This document shows, one piece after another, positions 5,571 to 6,690 of a stretch of DNA of 6,690 nt. The DNA comes from Acidisphaera sp035272265 (GTDB taxonomy: Bacteria; Pseudomonadota; Alphaproteobacteria; Acetobacterales; Acetobacteraceae): positions 1 through 6,690 of the forward strand of contig DATEQV010000324.1 of the NCBI GenBank assembly GCA_035272265.1, read 5' to 3'. Below the pieces are notes generated by a model that saw only the letters and a list, made by a program, of their open reading frames with translations, made no database searches and was not told the DNA's origin. The position numbers and the translations under genes were made by a program. How positions within the stretch are numbered: position 1 is the first letter of the stretch; every line of letters begins with the position of its first letter.

Positions 5571-6690
5571 TTGTCGCGGCCTGTTGTTGAACGCGTGCTG
5601 CTGGATGCGACCGACTGGTTCATCCACCCCTCGCTGCACACCGACACCGCCTCGCTCTGGCGGACACGCATCTTCGTTGTAAGTCATCTGTCCGGCCCGT
5701 GGCTTGGAGCGCTGATCGTTGCTTACCTGTTCCGCGCCACACCGGCGCACGACGCGCCGTTCTGGACCATCGTCATCGGTGTCGCGCTGTTCTGGACCTT
5801 GCCGGTGCTGCTGCGAGCGACCGGGTGGTACTATGTCGTAACACTTCTGTCGGTCGCGGACCTCACCGTAGTCTCGCTGTTCGGATCGTTCTTCTACGGC
5901 GGCGTCAGCTCGCCCTTCCTGGTCTGGATGCTGGTCGCCCTGCTGCTCGGCTTCTTCTACCTCGGCGAACGCAAGTTCACCCTGCTGTCGATCTTCGGCA
6001 CCAGCGGGCTGGCGTTCTCCGTCGGCTACTTCGTCAACGGCGGCTTCCCGACGCGCATCGAACCCAGCGCGTTGGCCAGCGTCAGCCTCGTCTCGTTGTG
6101 CTGTGCCACGATCTATACGGCGATGATGGCCGCCTACTACGCGACCGTCGTCGCACAGCAGTCGCACCTGGAGCAGGAGGCGCGGCGCCACCTCGCGCTG
6201 ACGGTGCACCTGCGCAAGAAGAAGGAGGAGGCCGAGCGGGCCAACCAGGACAAGTCGGCGTTCCTCGCCAAGATGAGCCACCAGCTGCGCACGCCGCTGA
6301 ACGCCGTGATCGGCTACAGCGAGATCCTGCTGGAGGACGCGGAGGAGGCGAACGACGGCGAGCAGGTCGCCGACCTCCGGCGCATCAACAACGCCGGCAA
6401 GCATCTGCTGTCCCTGGTCACCGACGTGTTCGACATCACGAAGCTGCAGGAGGAGAATTTCAGCGTCACGGTGCAGAGCTTCGATCTGCAGACCTTTGTG
6501 GAGGACGTGGCGGAGACGTTCCGCAGCCTGGTGGTCAGCAACGGCAACCAGTTCGACATCGAGTACGGCCGCGATCTCGGCGTCATGAGCTCCGATCCGC
6601 GCCGGCTGCGGCAGGTGATGCTCAATCTGCTGAGCAACGCGGCGAAATTCACCAAGCGCGGCCGGGTCACGCTGTCGGTCGAACGCAAAC
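5571..6690 (+). CDS. Second six-helix sensor histidine kinase, paralogue of the operon kinase (C-terminus beyond window)
   Basis: Seen: 373 codons from TTG 5571 to the window end. Six hydrophobic segments lie at about 43-55, 64-82, 86-106, 114-132, 136-156 and 166-196, then a Lys/Glu-rich linker (200-228), then HisKA with H237 in MSHQLRTPLN, and the start of HATPase_c including N352/N356 in NLLSNAAKFT. The G boxes and any receiver lie outside the window. It aligns with the minus-strand kinase along its whole length: SHLxGPxLG, YGGxxSP, FFYLG, MMAxYY and the HisKA segment match with an offset of only 2 to 6 residues. Oddity: the residue after the phospho-acceptor His is Gln238 (CAG, 6282-6284), not the usual Glu/Asp. 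Context: it is divergent from the synthase, as expected of a second receptor for the same or a related signal, comparable to LqsT beside LqsS in Legionella. The rare TTG start suggests low expression. Kinase identity is certain; the ligand is inferred. Confidence 0.9.
   Translation, partial: MSRPVVERVLLDATDWFIHPSLHTDTASLWRTRIFVVSHLSGPWLGALIVAYLFRATPAHDAPFWTIVIGVALFWTLPVLLRATGWYYVVTLLSVADLTVVSLFGSFFYGGVSSPFLVWMLVALLLGFFYLGERKFTLLSIFGTSGLAFSVGYFVNGGFPTRIEPSALASVSLVSLCCATIYTAMMAAYYATVVAQQSHLEQEARRHLALTVHLRKKKEEAERANQDKSAFLAKMSHQLRTPLNAVIGYSEILLEDAEEANDGEQVADLRRINNAGKHLLSLVTDVFDITKLQEENFSVTVQSFDLQTFVEDVAETFRSLVVSNGNQFDIEYGRDLGVMSSDPRRLRQVMLNLLSNAAKFTKRGRVTLSVERK

Noticed and set aside
5517..6404. 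Minus-strand open frame (295 codons) opposite the second kinase
   Set aside because: The plus strand encodes a kinase clearly homologous to its neighbour; the minus translation is charged, repetitive antisense sequence.

Overview
The window is a compact, GC-rich (clearly above 60%) bacterial stretch. GC-rich third codon positions, the style of the hybrid kinase and the stand-alone DivK/CheY-like receiver suggest an alphaproteobacterium. That is an impression from sequence style, not a proven assignment. No rRNA, tRNA, CRISPR array, transposase or phage gene is visible.

Layout. Five genes lie on the minus strand, listed here in direction of transcription, and one lies on the plus strand. (a) 5369-4023 encodes a PLP-dependent alpha-oxoamine synthase (the family of AONS, KBL, serine palmitoyltransferase and CqsA/LqsA). 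It has a perfect AGGAGG ribosome binding site. (b) 79 nt later, 3943-2096 encodes a hybrid histidine kinase with six membrane segments, HisKA, HATPase_c and a C-terminal receiver. (c) 13 nt later, 2082-1702 encodes a single-domain response regulator. These three look like one operon. (d) 1493-1107 encodes a 128-residue membrane protein of unknown function. (e) 870-1 is the N-terminal 290 residues of a class V aminotransferase of the serine/alanine-glyoxylate type, cut by the window edge. (f) On the plus strand, diverging from (a) across a 201-nt intergenic region, 5571-6690 is the start of a second histidine kinase. Its six-helix sensor region and HisKA domain are clearly paralogous to kinase (b). 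It starts at TTG and runs off the window.

How the parts may work together. An alpha-oxoamine synthase with a six-helix hybrid kinase, a receiver protein and a second paralogous kinase has the gene content of the alpha-hydroxyketone quorum-sensing loci: cqsA/cqsS of Vibrio and lqsA/lqsR/lqsS plus the second receptor lqsT of Legionella. In those systems the synthase makes a small acyl-ketone signal and the six-helix kinase senses it. The best reading of 1702-6690 is therefore a candidate self-produced lipid-ketone signalling system with one synthase, two related receptors and a receiver without an output domain. This rests on enzyme family, domain architecture and gene order; signal production is not shown by sequence alone. 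Serine palmitoyltransferase-like or other lipid chemistry remains possible for the synthase.

Unusual points: the second kinase has Gln instead of the usual acidic residue directly after its phospho-acceptor His; the synthase lacks the usual acidic residue after its PLP-binding Asp; no DNA-binding or HPt output is visible; and several GC palindromes mark gene ends and the divergent control region.
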